Below are positions 5,889 through 15,408 of a DNA stretch of 51,086 bases, piece after piece. This stretch comes from Planctomycetota bacterium. GTDB lineage: Bacteria > Planctomycetota > JAJSAM01 > JAJVHW01. The stretch is from contig JAIOPE010000110.1 of NCBI GenBank assembly GCA_021414065.1, positions 1 to 51,086 of the forward strand, in the 5' to 3' direction. A program made the position numbers and the translations under genes. Every line of letters begins with the position of its first letter. Positions within the stretch are counted from its first letter, which is position 1. The notes beneath the pieces were generated by a model that was not told the DNA's origin, did not search any database, and saw only the letters and a list, made by a program, of their open reading frames with translations.

Positions 5889-8224
5889 GACCCGCATCGA
5901 CTCCGGCGCCCGACATGGCGTCGGCGCGCGCCCTGCTCCACGGCGTCCGCGCCAGACTCCGTCGCGTCCACACCACGCGCGGCGCGGCGCTGCTCGTCGC
6001 CGTCGCCACCGGCATCGCGGTGGTCTCGTTCGGAATGGACGTCCTGCTCGACCTGCCCGTCGCAGTCCGCGCCGTGCATCTGATCGTCGTCGCGATCGCG
6101 CTGCTCGTGTTCGCGAAGTGGGCCTTCGGGCCGCTCCGCACCCACTCGACCGACGAACAACTCGCCGAAGCGATCGAGCACGACGTGCCGGAGTTCGAGG
6201 ACCGCCTCGTGTCGGCACTCGACTTCGAGAAGCGGCTCGCCGACCCCGCGGAGCCCGAGTCGAAGTCGATGATGGCGGCCGCGGTGACCGAGGCGTCGTC
6301 GATCGCCAAGCGGATCGACGCGACGCTCCTCGTGGACAGTCGGCCGTCTCACCGCGCGATGGTGCTGGCGGGCTGCGGCGTGGCGGCGCTCGTCACAGCG
6401 AGCTTCGCATTCCCCGAGGAGTTCGCGATCTGGCTCCGTCGCGGGCTGTTCATGGAGGACATCTCCTGGCCCCGTCGCACGACGATCCACGTGCTCGACT
6501 TCCCGGCCGAGGGCCCGCTGGTCGTCACACGCGGCGACGACCTCCGCGTCGTAGCGCTGGCGGAAGGCTCGCTGCCGTCGGACCTTGACCTGCACCTCGA
6601 GGAACTGACGGAGGAGGAAGAAGGCGTTGAGCCCCGCATCGGCTTCCAGGACGTGCGGAAGATGTTCCCCGTCGCCGATCAGCCGGGCCGCTACGCGTTC
6701 GACTTCCGCGCGGTCGCGTCGTCGTTCCGCTTCTGGGTGACCGGCGGAGACGACCAGGACCGGCGCCCGGAGTACACGGTCCGCGCGCTCGTCCCGCCGC
6801 GCGTCGCGTCCTTCACCGCACGCATCGAGGCGCCCCCGTACTCGGGGCTCCCGGCGACGACCGTGCTCGAGCCGATCTTCGACGCGCTCACCGGGTCGGT
6901 GGTGACGTTCTCCTTCAAGGCGAACATGCCCCTCGCCGGCGCACGTCTGATCCCTCACGGCACGGGCGCCGTGCAGGATCTCGCGCTCTCCGCGGCGAAC
7001 CGCGAGTTCTCGGCGCGCTTCGAGCTGAAGGAGTCCGTCGAGTTCCACTTGGAGCTGAAGGCGGTCGCGGGCCACGTGAACCGGAACGAAGACGACGTCT
7101 TCCGCGTCGGCGCCACGACCGACCGCGCGCCCACCGTGCGCGTGCTCTTCCCCCACGGACGCATCGTTGCGACGCCGCAGGCGGTCGTGCCCGTCAAGGT
7201 GCTCGCCGAGGACGACTTCGGGCTCTCCAGCCTGACGCTCGAGGCGCGCCAGTCCACATCGGCCGCGTGGACCGCGCCGCTCTGGTCGGCGGTCGCCCCG
7301 CCGGTGGCGCCCGTGCCTGCGGCACCGACCGCCCCGGCCGCTCCCGCCGCCACGGGTCCCGCCGCAGCCGCTACGAAGTCGGTCCACGTCTATCGCCCCC
7401 TCGACCTCACCCGGTTCCAGGGGGACTCCGGCATCCAGGTGAAGGCCGGCGACGTCCTCAACCTGCGTGTGCGGGCGAAGGACGCGGGCGGCCTCGAAGG
7501 CGAGGGCGCCGAGATCTCGGTCGAGGTCGTCTCCCCGGAGGAGATGCAACAGCGGATCTCCGGCGAGATGAGCCGGCTCCGCGACGACTTGCTGCAGGCG
7601 CGCCGCTCGCAGCGCAAGCTCGTCGCGAGCCTCGGCGAACTCTCGCAGGCCGCCGGCGCGGCCGCCGACACCGCCGCACTCCGCCGGGGGCGCGACCTGC
7701 AGGTGGACCAGGGCCGTGTGACGAACGACGCGGGCCGGTTCCTCGTGGGGATCGAGCGCGTCTTCGACAGCAACGTCCTGGATCGCCTCGGCTCGGGGCC
7801 GACCGTGGATCGCCTCATGCCGATCTACCACGAGTTCCTCGCGCTTCCGCCCGACGACGCAGGTGAGGTGTTCCCGGCGGCGCTGTACGCGAAGATCCTC
7901 GCGGAGAAGGCGGCCGGGCGGCTCTACGACCCCGAGATCCTCGGCATCCTGCTCGACGTCATGGAGATGACGAGTCGCGTCCGCGACGTCGAGGGGCCCG
8001 CGGCCTACGACGCGATCGAGCGCTGGGCTGCCGACGGAGCGCACGCACCGGCGGACCTCGCAGCCGGCGGGGCGGGCGCCGCGGTCGTACTCTCCACGCT
8101 CGACGCCATCGACGAGCGACTCCAGAAGTTCGAGGACCTCGCCGCGATCATCCAACTCGCCACGTCGATCCACGACGGTCTGAACCAGCTCACGAAGAAG
8201 TCCGCTCCCTCGGAGAAGAAGTGA
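5885..8224 (+). CDS. DUF4175-like membrane protein with large extracytoplasmic region
   Basis: 779 residues. Two membrane helices near residues 31-75 (AALLVAVATGIAVVSFGMDV; AVRAVHLIVVAIALLVFA), a short cytoplasmic stretch with VPEFEDRLVSALDFE, a third helix (MVLAGCGVAALVTASFAF), then a long exported part with Ig-like beta segments and a helical C-terminus rich in charged residues (QRISGEMSRLRDDLLQARRS). This layout matches the DUF4175-like proteins of planctomycetes and other bacteria; the function is unknown. An Ala/Pro-rich linker splits the beta and helical parts. The ATG overlaps the anti-sigma stop, and its own stop overlaps the next start, so it belongs to the same tightly coupled transcript. 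A role as an envelope scaffold together with the following coiled-coil proteins is inference. Confidence 0.7.
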   Translation: MRPASTPAPDMASARALLHGVRARLRRVHTTRGAALLVAVATGIAVVSFGMDVLLDLPVAVRAVHLIVVAIALLVFAKWAFGPLRTHSTDEQLAEAIEHDVPEFEDRLVSALDFEKRLADPAEPESKSMMAAAVTEASSIAKRIDATLLVDSRPSHRAMVLAGCGVAALVTASFAFPEEFAIWLRRGLFMEDISWPRRTTIHVLDFPAEGPLVVTRGDDLRVVALAEGSLPSDLDLHLEELTEEEEGVEPRIGFQDVRKMFPVADQPGRYAFDFRAVASSFRFWVTGGDDQDRRPEYTVRALVPPRVASFTARIEAPPYSGLPATTVLEPIFDALTGSVVTFSFKANMPLAGARLIPHGTGAVQDLALSAANREFSARFELKESVEFHLELKAVAGHVNRNEDDVFRVGATTDRAPTVRVLFPHGRIVATPQAVVPVKVLAEDDFGLSSLTLEARQSTSAAWTAPLWSAVAPPVAPVPAAPTAPAAPAATGPAAAATKSVHVYRPLDLTRFQGDSGIQVKAGDVLNLRVRAKDAGGLEGEGAEISVEVVSPEEMQQRISGEMSRLRDDLLQARRSQRKLVASLGELSQAAGAAADTAALRRGRDLQVDQGRVTNDAGRFLVGIERVFDSNVLDRLGSGPTVDRLMPIYHEFLALPPDDAGEVFPAALYAKILAEKAAGRLYDPEILGILLDVMEMTSRVRDVEGPAAYDAIERWAADGAHAPADLAAGGAGAAVVLSTLDAIDERLQKFEDLAAIIQLATSIHDGLNQLTKKSAPSEKK

Positions 8225-11200
8225 TGCAGCGTTCCCGACTCGCCTCGTTCCTGCTCTGCGTGGCGGCCGCGCTCCCGATCGTCACCGGCCCCGCGACTCT
8301 CCTCGCGCAGGACCGGAGCGACGCGGATTCGGCGTCGGGCCGCGCGCAGGACCAGGAGGCGCTGGAGAAGCAGTTCCAGGACCTCGTGCGCCGCATGCGC
8401 GAGTTCGCCGCGAAGCTCCGCGAGGGAGGGTTCGAAGAGAAGGCCACGATCCTCGAAGCCGCCGTGAAGCACGCCGAGGACCGCCGAATCGGTGCCACGA
8501 TGGCCGACGCGCGCCGCCTCTTCGCCGACAGGAAGCTGATGGACGGCATCGAGAAGGCCGCGCAGGCACGCGACGACCTCGAGCAACTGATCGCCATCCT
8601 GGAGAAGCGCGCCCACCTGCAGGACCTCGAGAAGCGCCGCAAGGAGATCGGCGACGTCCGTGCCGAGATCTCGAAGCTCCGCGACCAGGAGAAGAAGCTC
8701 CGGGAAGACGCGGAGAAGGTGCGCGACGGCGACCGCGTGGACCCGAAGCTCGCCGAAGCCGCCGCGGCGCTCGACGAGTTGAAGCAGAAGCAGGACGCGC
8801 TCGAGGCGCAGATCGGCCGCGAGGCCGGGGACGCGCGTCGGTCCGCCGAGGAGTCGGCGAAGCACTTCGAGCAACTCGCAGACCGCCAGAAGGCGCTCGC
8901 CGACGCTGCGGACTCGCAGGCGTCCGGCGTGGACAAGTCGCTCGCCGAGCTTGCCGACGCCGCCCGCGCCCTGGCCGACGCGCAGAAGTCCGCCGCCGAC
9001 CGCGCGTCGTCGCTCCGCGATCTTGGCGAGGCGGTGCGCCGACTCGAGGACCTGAGCCGCCGACAGGAGGCGATCTCCCGGGGCTCGCAAGACATCGACG
9101 CGTCGTCGCTCGACGCGTCGAACAACGCCGCGGAGAAGGCCGACCGGGCCTCGAAGGGACTCAGTCGCCCCGGCGCGACTCGCGAGGACACCGCGAAGCA
9201 AGCCGACGCGCTCGCGAAGGCGGCCCAGGACCTCGCAGACCAGGCTGCGGCCGCGCGCGCCGCCGGTCGCAGCGCGGAGGCCGCGCCGCTGCTCGATGCG
9301 GCGGCTCGCATGGGCGCGGCGGCCGGAAAGGCGAAGGACGCCGCGGAGAAGACCGCTGCGGCCGCCGCCGCGCGAGAGAAGGGCGCCGCCGACGCATCCG
9401 ACCTCGAAGCGCGCGCGAACGAAGCCCGCCTCGACGCCGCAGCCGCTGCGCGCGACGCCGCGGAACGCGCTGCCGCGACGCCCGCCGGGAAGGCGGCGAC
9501 CGATCTCGCGGCGAAACAGCGCGACGTGCGCGCCGAGACCGGCTCGCTCGCGAGCGCGCTGCAGGACGCCGCCCGGACGGCAGCCGACCCGACGGCGAAG
9601 GCGAAGACCGCCGAAGCTGCCGACGCCACCGCGAAGGCCGAGGCTGCGGCCGCCCGTGCCGAGCGCGCGCTCAGCCAGGGCGACGCGCAGACCGCCCGCC
9701 GCGCGGCCGACGAAGCGCGCGACGCGCTCCAGTCGGCCCTCGCCGCAGCGATGGCCGGTCGCGACGCCGGCCGCGAGGCGACCGCCGCCGACACGTCTCG
9801 CCAGCAGAGCGAACTCGCGGCGAAGGCGGCCGATCTCGCCACGAAGACCGAAGCCGCGGGTCAGTCAGCCCAGGGACTCCAGGGCGACCGCAAGGACGCG
9901 ATGGCCCGCGCCGTCGAGGCTGCGGCCAAGGCCGCCGAAGCGGCCAAGGCCGCATCCGAGAAGCTGACTGCCGCTGCGGGTGCGAAGTCGCCCGAGGAGC
10001 AGCGCGCCTCGGCCGAGCGTGGCGACGCCGCCGGCGCCGCGGAGAAAGCAGCCGCTGCCGAGTCCGCGATGCGCGAGACGGCGGAGCGTCTGGCGCAGGC
10101 TTCGGGCGAAGCGAGCGTGATGAAAGACGTGGTCGAGCCTCAGAAGAAGCTCGCCGCGGAGACGCGCGCGGCGGCTGCCGCGGCGACGTCGAGCGAAGCC
10201 AAGAAGGGCGCAGCCGAGGCGGCGGGCGAGATGGACGCCGCAGCGAAAGCGGCGCAGGGCGGCATGGGCGCAGCGACCGCGAAATCCGGCCGCAAGGCCG
10301 AGCAGGCGCTTCGCGATGCCGCAAAGGCGGAGCAGGCGAAGGCCGGTGATCTCCGAGAGCAGGAGGTCGCCGCCGCGAAGGAACTCGCCGAGAAACAGGA
10401 GAAGATCCGCCAGGCCGCCAAGGAGTTGGAAGACAAGCTCCGCAAGCAGGCCGCGCAGCTCGAGGCGCAGGGCGACGCAGCCGGCGCCGCGCGCGCCCGC
10501 AAGGCGGCCGACGAAGCGGCACAGGCCGCAGGCAGCATGGGCAAGGCCGGCGAGCAGGCGCAGGCAGGCCAGCCGCAGGCGTCGTCGGAGAGCCGCGCGC
10601 AGGCACAGAAGCAGCTCGCCGACGCGCGGGAATCGCTCCGCGACCCGAAGCTCGACGAAGAGGCGCGCGAGCAGCTCCGGAAGATCCGCGACGAGCAGGA
10701 CAAGCTGAAGCAAGACGCCGACGCGCTCGCCGAGGCCGCCAAACAGAAGGACTCCACGAAGAGCGCCGCACCGCAGATCGATCAGGCGAAGGACAAGATG
10801 CAGCAGGCGTCGAGCGAGTTCGAGCAGGGCGACGCCGAGCAGGGCACGGACGAGGCGAAGGAGGCCGAGAAGTACCTGAAGCTCGCCGACGACCGTCTCG
10901 CCGAGGAACAGCGCCAGTACGAGTCGCTCGAGGCCGAAGAGGCACTGTTCAAGATCGAGAAGGAGTTGCAGCGCGCCGAGGAGGCCCAGCGTCAGCTTCT
11001 CGACAAGACCGTGAAGACGTGGGCCGCTCGCAGCGCCGAGGGCGGCTTCACTCGGTTCCAGCGGATCGAGATGAAGGGACTCGCCGACGAGCAGCAGGGC
11101 CTGCAGGGCTCGCTCGACCCGGTCGTCGATGCGATCAAGGCCGAGCAGTCGTCGGTCTTCGGTCCGACGCTCCAGAACGCCAAGGACGACATGGGCACCG

Positions 11201-11679
11201 CCGCCGAGAAGATCCGGCACTACGAGCCCGACGAGCTCTGCCAGTCGGTCCAGCTCGACATCGCCGAGCGCATCCACGAACTCCGCGAGGTGTTCCGTGA
11301 GCAGCGCGAAGCCATGCGGAACCAGAAGCAGGACCAGAAGGGTGGCGACGACGGTCAGCAGCAGCAGCAGGGCGGCCAGGGCAAGCCGCCGATCGTCGCG
11401 AAAGTGGCGGAGATCCGGGCGCTGAAGCGCCGCCAGGAGGCCATCTCGCGCGAGCTCGACACGTTGCAGAAGGCCGGCCTCCCCGACGACCCGGCCAAGC
11501 TCACGCCGCTCCAGCGCGGCCGCATCGAGCGCCTCGCGCACGAGCAGGGCACCATCCGCCAGATGTGGCGCGACCTCTCGAAGGCGCTCGGGCTCGACGA
11601 CCAGGCGTTCGAGACGCCCGCACCGGAGGGGCCGAAACTCCCGCCTCCCGACGCGCCGAAGAAGGAGGAGACCAAGTGA
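8224..11679 (+). CDS. Exported giant alanine-rich coiled-coil protein
   Basis: 1151 residues. An N-terminal signal peptide (RLASFLLCVAAALPIVTGPA, cleavage near LLAQ) is followed by almost continuous coiled coil made of Ala, Lys, Glu, Asp, Gln and Arg, with heptad-like AAxxAxx patterns and few aromatic residues until about residue 890. The last 250 residues are more ordinary (FTRFQRIEMKGLADEQQGLQ) and contain a Gln/Gly-rich patch (QQQQQGGQGK). It corresponds to the long helical C-terminal part that some DUF4175 proteins carry themselves, here encoded separately. The ATG lies on the previous stop; a GTG three bases earlier is the alternative start. It may form an extended periplasmic rod or bind the upstream membrane protein; no enzymatic motif is visible. 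Confidence 0.7.
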   Translation: MQRSRLASFLLCVAAALPIVTGPATLLAQDRSDADSASGRAQDQEALEKQFQDLVRRMREFAAKLREGGFEEKATILEAAVKHAEDRRIGATMADARRLFADRKLMDGIEKAAQARDDLEQLIAILEKRAHLQDLEKRRKEIGDVRAEISKLRDQEKKLREDAEKVRDGDRVDPKLAEAAAALDELKQKQDALEAQIGREAGDARRSAEESAKHFEQLADRQKALADAADSQASGVDKSLAELADAARALADAQKSAADRASSLRDLGEAVRRLEDLSRRQEAISRGSQDIDASSLDASNNAAEKADRASKGLSRPGATREDTAKQADALAKAAQDLADQAAAARAAGRSAEAAPLLDAAARMGAAAGKAKDAAEKTAAAAAAREKGAADASDLEARANEARLDAAAAARDAAERAAATPAGKAATDLAAKQRDVRAETGSLASALQDAARTAADPTAKAKTAEAADATAKAEAAAARAERALSQGDAQTARRAADEARDALQSALAAAMAGRDAGREATAADTSRQQSELAAKAADLATKTEAAGQSAQGLQGDRKDAMARAVEAAAKAAEAAKAASEKLTAAAGAKSPEEQRASAERGDAAGAAEKAAAAESAMRETAERLAQASGEASVMKDVVEPQKKLAAETRAAAAAATSSEAKKGAAEAAGEMDAAAKAAQGGMGAATAKSGRKAEQALRDAAKAEQAKAGDLREQEVAAAKELAEKQEKIRQAAKELEDKLRKQAAQLEAQGDAAGAARARKAADEAAQAAGSMGKAGEQAQAGQPQASSESRAQAQKQLADARESLRDPKLDEEAREQLRKIRDEQDKLKQDADALAEAAKQKDSTKSAAPQIDQAKDKMQQASSEFEQGDAEQGTDEAKEAEKYLKLADDRLAEEQRQYESLEAEEALFKIEKELQRAEEAQRQLLDKTVKTWAARSAEGGFTRFQRIEMKGLADEQQGLQGSLDPVVDAIKAEQSSVFGPTLQNAKDDMGTAAEKIRHYEPDELCQSVQLDIAERIHELREVFREQREAMRNQKQDQKGGDDGQQQQQGGQGKPPIVAKVAEIRALKRRQEAISRELDTLQKAGLPDDPAKLTPLQRGRIERLAHEQGTIRQMWRDLSKALGLDDQAFETPAPEGPKLPPPDAPKKEETK

Positions 11680-12722
11680 GCCACCTCTCCCACCCGCAAG
11701 GGATGCGACACTCTCTCCGGATGACTACGCAGACGACCACCCGCCGCACGCCCATCGCCGTCGCCGCACGCGCCGCGGCGTTCTCGGCGACGCTCACGCT
11801 CCTCGCGGCACTCGCGCCGATGGGCGCCACGCGTGCCGCGTTCGCTCAGGAGCACGGCGGCGCGCCGAGCCCCGAGGAGATCAAGCAGAAGGTCATCGAG
11901 ATCGAGAAGCTGATGAAGCAGGCCGAGGTCTCGCTCGCCCGCTCCACCGACGAGAAGGCCGCGCGCGAGGCGTCCGACCGCATCGAGAAGCTGCTCGACG
12001 AGAAGTCGCAGGCGCAGACCGGCAAGTCGGCTGAGCAACTCCGGCGCGACGCGTCCGGCGGGTCGGCCGAGGCGGCCGAAACGCTCCGCAAGCTGATGGA
12101 GGAGTCGAGATCCGAGGCTGGCGCGGCGTCCGAGGCGGCGCGGAAGCTCCTCGAAGAGAAAGTGCGCGAGGCGACCGGCAAGTCTGCCGAGGAACTCCGC
12201 AAGCTCGCCGAAGGCGGCTCGAAGGAAGCACAGGAGCAACTTCGCAAGCTGACCGAGAGTGCGCAGAGCGAGGCAGGCAGCGCAGCCGACGGCGTGCGGA
12301 AGATCCTCGAACAGGTGGGCGAGTCCGGCAAGGGCGCGTCGCAGGGGATCGAGTGGATCCTCACGAAGGCGGTCTCGAAGGGCGGCACCAAGAGCGAGGG
12401 CGACCCGAACGGGCAGCCACAGGGCGGCGACAAGGACCAGAAGGAGGAGGACAAGCCGCAGTCGCCGAAACCCGAGAAACCGAAGGATCCGAAGGACCCG
12501 AACAAGCCGGATTCGAAGCCGAAGGGAGACGAGCCCCCGCCGCCGGACGGTCGCGAGAAGCCGCGCACGCCGGAGTTCGACGTGTGGTTCGCGGAGCTTC
12601 CCCCGCAGGTCCGCAAGGCCTACGAGACCCAGGACTGGGACTCCATCCCGCCGCGCTGGCGCGAGTTGCTCCGGAACTGGACGAAGAAGATGGCCGACGA
12701 CCTCGAGAAGGACCGCCGCTGA
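11676..12722 (+). CDS. Exported helical repeat protein with Lys/Pro-rich linker and conserved C-terminal motif
   Basis: 348 residues. The GTG start overlaps the previous stop (GTGA) and has a strong ribosome site (AAGGAGG) just upstream; ATG codons at 11703 and 11721 are alternatives. A signal peptide ends near RAAFAQ. Residues of about 50-240 are helical with an internal repeat in which GKSAEELRKLAEGG and LRKLTESAQSEAG recur. A charged linker (KPKDPKDPNKPDSKPKGDE) leads to a C-terminal motif (FAELPPQVRKAYETQDWDSI, then PPRWRELLRNW) of a type I associate with planctomycete proteins encoded next to DUF4175-like genes. Function unknown; the shared operon suggests a partner of the coiled-coil protein. 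Confidence 0.65.
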   Translation: MSHLSHPQGMRHSLRMTTQTTTRRTPIAVAARAAAFSATLTLLAALAPMGATRAAFAQEHGGAPSPEEIKQKVIEIEKLMKQAEVSLARSTDEKAAREASDRIEKLLDEKSQAQTGKSAEQLRRDASGGSAEAAETLRKLMEESRSEAGAASEAARKLLEEKVREATGKSAEELRKLAEGGSKEAQEQLRKLTESAQSEAGSAADGVRKILEQVGESGKGASQGIEWILTKAVSKGGTKSEGDPNGQPQGGDKDQKEEDKPQSPKPEKPKDPKDPNKPDSKPKGDEPPPPDGREKPRTPEFDVWFAELPPQVRKAYETQDWDSIPPRWRELLRNWTKKMADDLEKDRR

Positions 12723-13966
12723 CGGCACACGGCCGCCGCCGCCCGGCGATCGCCGCCCTGCTCGCAGGCGCGGCGTTCTCGGCGTTTGTGGCGACCTCCG
12801 GGTTCGCGCGCGACGACCGCGACCCGGCCGGCTCACGCACCAGTTTCGAGGACGTTCTGGTGGTGCGCGAGCAGCGACGCGGCGTGGACCGCGCGCTCGC
12901 GTGGATCGCCTCGAACCAGCAGTCAGGCGGAATGTGGGGCAAGAAGGACGGCGGCACGCGAGTCGCCGACACCGCGCTGTCGGTGCTCGCCCTCATGGCC
13001 GGCGGCAGTGCGGTCGGCCCCGGCGTGCCGCTCGAAGGCGGCGGGCTCGGACCCGAGACGCTCCGCGGCCCGTACGCGAAAGAGGTCCAGGCCGGGATCA
13101 AGTACCTCGCCGCGCTGGCGTGGACGAGCGAGCGCGACAAAGCGCGCGGCTACATCACCGACGACTCCAACTCGAAGATGCACGGGCACGGGTTCGCCAC
13201 GCTCGCGCTCGCCGAAGCGTGCGGCAGTCTCGGTCCGACCGACGTGAAGCGCATCCGCAGCTACGTGGCGGCCGGCGGCGACCCCACGTCGCTCCGGCTT
13301 GCGGACCAGGTCCGTTGGGCTCTGGAACTCGCCGTGGACTGCACGGTGCGCGCGCAGGACGTCGAGACCGGCGGATGGTCGTACGGCCCGTACGAGGGCG
13401 GACACGAAGGCTCGATGACGGTCACGCAGATCATCGCACTGCGCGCCGCCTCCGAAGTGGGCGTGCGCGTGAACGCGGCGACGATGCGCCACGCGTACGA
13501 GTACGTCCGCAAGTCGCAGAACCTGGCGACGCCCGCGTATCACGGCGGGTTCGCCTATCAGATGAACATGCGCGAACGCGTCTCGTACGGCCTCACCGCT
13601 GCGGCGCTGACGACGTTCTTCGGACTCGGCCGCTACGGCGACGACAAGGGCGACAAGGACGTCATCCGCTTCGGCATGGAGTACCTGGACCGGAATCTCG
13701 ACGAGGTCCTCGAACCCGACGCGCAGTGGTTCTACTACAACCTGTTCTACGGCTCGCAGGCGCTGTACATGTCGGCCGACGAACGCCGCATCCGCGAGCA
13801 GTGGCCTCGCATCCGCGCCGCCGTCCTTGCGCAGCAACAGAAGGACGGTCACTTCGCGAAGGTCGGCCCCGCGAACGACACCGGAGGCGAGGAGTACTCC
13901 ACCGCCATCGCCTGCCTCACGTTGCAGGTCCCGATGGAGACGTTGCCCATCTTCCAGCGGCGGTAG
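12719..13966 (+). CDS. Exported prenyltransferase/squalene-oxidase-repeat (alpha/alpha-toroid) protein, probable CTG start
   Basis: 415 residues. Repeats of the terpenoid-cyclase/prenyltransferase toroid are seen: RALAWIASNQQSGGMWGKKD, VADTALSVLALMAGG, DCTVRAQDVETGGWSYGPYE, SMTVTQIIALRAASEVGV and QKDGHFAKVGPANDTGGEEY. No DxDD catalytic motif of squalene-hopene cyclases was found, so it is probably a binding or structural toroid rather than a cyclase. The best start is CTG overlapping the previous stop (CTGA), preceded by AGAAGGA at 6-nt spacing. It gives a clean signal peptide (RRPAIAALLAGAAFSAFVAT) and matches the overlap style of this operon. The next in-frame GTG would destroy the signal peptide. 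It ends the operon. Confidence 0.75.
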   Translation: MTAHGRRRPAIAALLAGAAFSAFVATSGFARDDRDPAGSRTSFEDVLVVREQRRGVDRALAWIASNQQSGGMWGKKDGGTRVADTALSVLALMAGGSAVGPGVPLEGGGLGPETLRGPYAKEVQAGIKYLAALAWTSERDKARGYITDDSNSKMHGHGFATLALAEACGSLGPTDVKRIRSYVAAGGDPTSLRLADQVRWALELAVDCTVRAQDVETGGWSYGPYEGGHEGSMTVTQIIALRAASEVGVRVNAATMRHAYEYVRKSQNLATPAYHGGFAYQMNMRERVSYGLTAAALTTFFGLGRYGDDKGDKDVIRFGMEYLDRNLDEVLEPDAQWFYYNLFYGSQALYMSADERRIREQWPRIRAAVLAQQQKDGHFAKVGPANDTGGEEYSTAIACLTLQVPMETLPIFQRR

Positions 13967-14108
13967 CGACAGGTCCCGCGGTGCCTCATTTCGCGGGGCC
14001 GCGGGCGGTGCGGTCGCAAGATGGGCGGTCCGCGATCCGCGGAGGCCCACAGTGACCACACCAGCTCCCGCCCCCCGGTTCCCCTCCACCGCCCCGGCCG
14101 ATCCATCG

Positions 14109-15365
14109 ATGAGCTTCGATGCCATCGTGATCGGTGCCGGCGCGGCCGGTCTGATGACGGCGATCATCGCCGGGCGCGAGCGCCCCGGCATCCGCCTCGC
14201 GCTCCTCGAGAGTCAGCCGCGCTGCGGGACCAAGATCCTCGTCTCGGGCGGCGGGCGCTGCAACGTCACGAACCGCGTGGTGCGCCCCACCGACTTCAAC
14301 GGCGACCGGAACTTCGTCGCGAAGGCCCTCGGGCGGTTCGGCGCAGAGCGCGCGGCCGCGTTCTTCGAGGAGATCGGCGTCCCGCTGAAGCACGAGGCGG
14401 AGTTCGACAAGCTGTTCCCCGTGAGCGACGACGCCCACACGGTGCGCGACGCGCTCGTCGGCGAGAGCGAACGCGTCGGCTGCGGCCCGCGAACGTCCTA
14501 TCGCGTGCGGTCGGTCGTGCGCGAAGCCGACGGCGGGTTCGTCGTGACGACGTCGCTCGGCGTGCTCCGCGCGCCCCGCGTCGTCCTTGCGACGGGCGGC
14601 AGGTCCATCCCTCTCTCGGGCAGCGACGGCTTCGGCTGGGAGATCGCGAAGTCGCTCGGCCACAGCGTCACGCCGACCGTTCCGGCGCTCGTGCCGCTCG
14701 TCCTCGACCCTCACCCGCTCGCCGGACTCGACGGCATCGCGTTCCCGTGCGAGATCCGCGTGACCGACCCCGCCGCCGGAGGCCGCCTCGTCGCCCGCGT
14801 GACCGGCCCGGTACTCGTCACGCACTTCGGCATCTCCGGCCCCGCGGCGCTCGACGTCTCGCGCCATTGGGCCGTCGCCGCGGAGGCCGGCCGCCAGCTT
14901 GAGTTCCGGCTCTCGTTCGCGCCGGGCAAGGAACAGCAGGCGGTCGAGGCGCAGTGGCTCGCCGAGTCGCTGACGGGCGGCTCCCGGCCGGTCGTCTCCC
15001 TGCTCGCGGGCTTCCCACGGCGGATCATCGAGCGCCTGCTCTCGGCGTCCGGAGTGAAGGCCGACCAGCGCCTCGGCGAGTTGTCCCGCGAGGCCCGCAT
15101 CCGCCTGCTGCTCGCGTTCACGTCCACGTTGCTCCCGGTGAAGGAGTCCCGCGGCTTCAACTTCGCCGAGGTCACTGCGGGCGGCGTTCCGGTCTCTGAG
15201 GTGGACGCTCGCACGATGGAGTCGAAGCTCTGCCCCGGCCTGCACTTCGTCGGCGAGATCCTCGATGTCGAGGGCCGCCTCGGCGGCTTCAACTTCCAGT
15301 GGGCGTGGTCCACCGGGTTCGTGTGCGGACAGGCCGTGGCCGTGGGCGCGAAGAATCGCCGGTAG
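14109..15365 (+). CDS. HI0933/YhiN-family FAD-dependent oxidoreductase
   Basis: A 418-residue flavoprotein. The Rossmann FAD motif is at the N-terminus (DAIVIGAGAAGLMTAIIAGR), followed by the family signature TKILVSGGGRCNVTN, the motif VLATGGRSIPLSGSDGFGW, and the C-terminal FAD-contacting part (GVPVSEVDARTMESKLCPGL, HFVGEILDVEGRLGGFNFQW). Family members are called BaiN-like or putative NAD(P)/FAD-dependent oxidoreductases; the physiological substrate is not known for most. The ATG directly precedes the Rossmann strand; a GTG at 14052 in frame would add 19 residues. It stands alone between the ECF operon and the histidine-degradation fusion gene. Confidence 0.9.
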   Translation: MSFDAIVIGAGAAGLMTAIIAGRERPGIRLALLESQPRCGTKILVSGGGRCNVTNRVVRPTDFNGDRNFVAKALGRFGAERAAAFFEEIGVPLKHEAEFDKLFPVSDDAHTVRDALVGESERVGCGPRTSYRVRSVVREADGGFVVTTSLGVLRAPRVVLATGGRSIPLSGSDGFGWEIAKSLGHSVTPTVPALVPLVLDPHPLAGLDGIAFPCEIRVTDPAAGGRLVARVTGPVLVTHFGISGPAALDVSRHWAVAAEAGRQLEFRLSFAPGKEQQAVEAQWLAESLTGGSRPVVSLLAGFPRRIIERLLSASGVKADQRLGELSREARIRLLLAFTSTLLPVKESRGFNFAEVTAGGVPVSEVDARTMESKLCPGLHFVGEILDVEGRLGGFNFQWAWSTGFVCGQAVAVGAKNRR

Positions 15366-15408
15366 CGACGAACTTCCGCCTCGGGCCGCCGCGCGCCAGA
15401 ATCCGCGG

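Noticed and set aside
14052..14108. GTG start for the HI0933-family protein
   Set aside because: It would add 19 Pro/Ala-rich residues ahead of the Rossmann strand; possible but without support.
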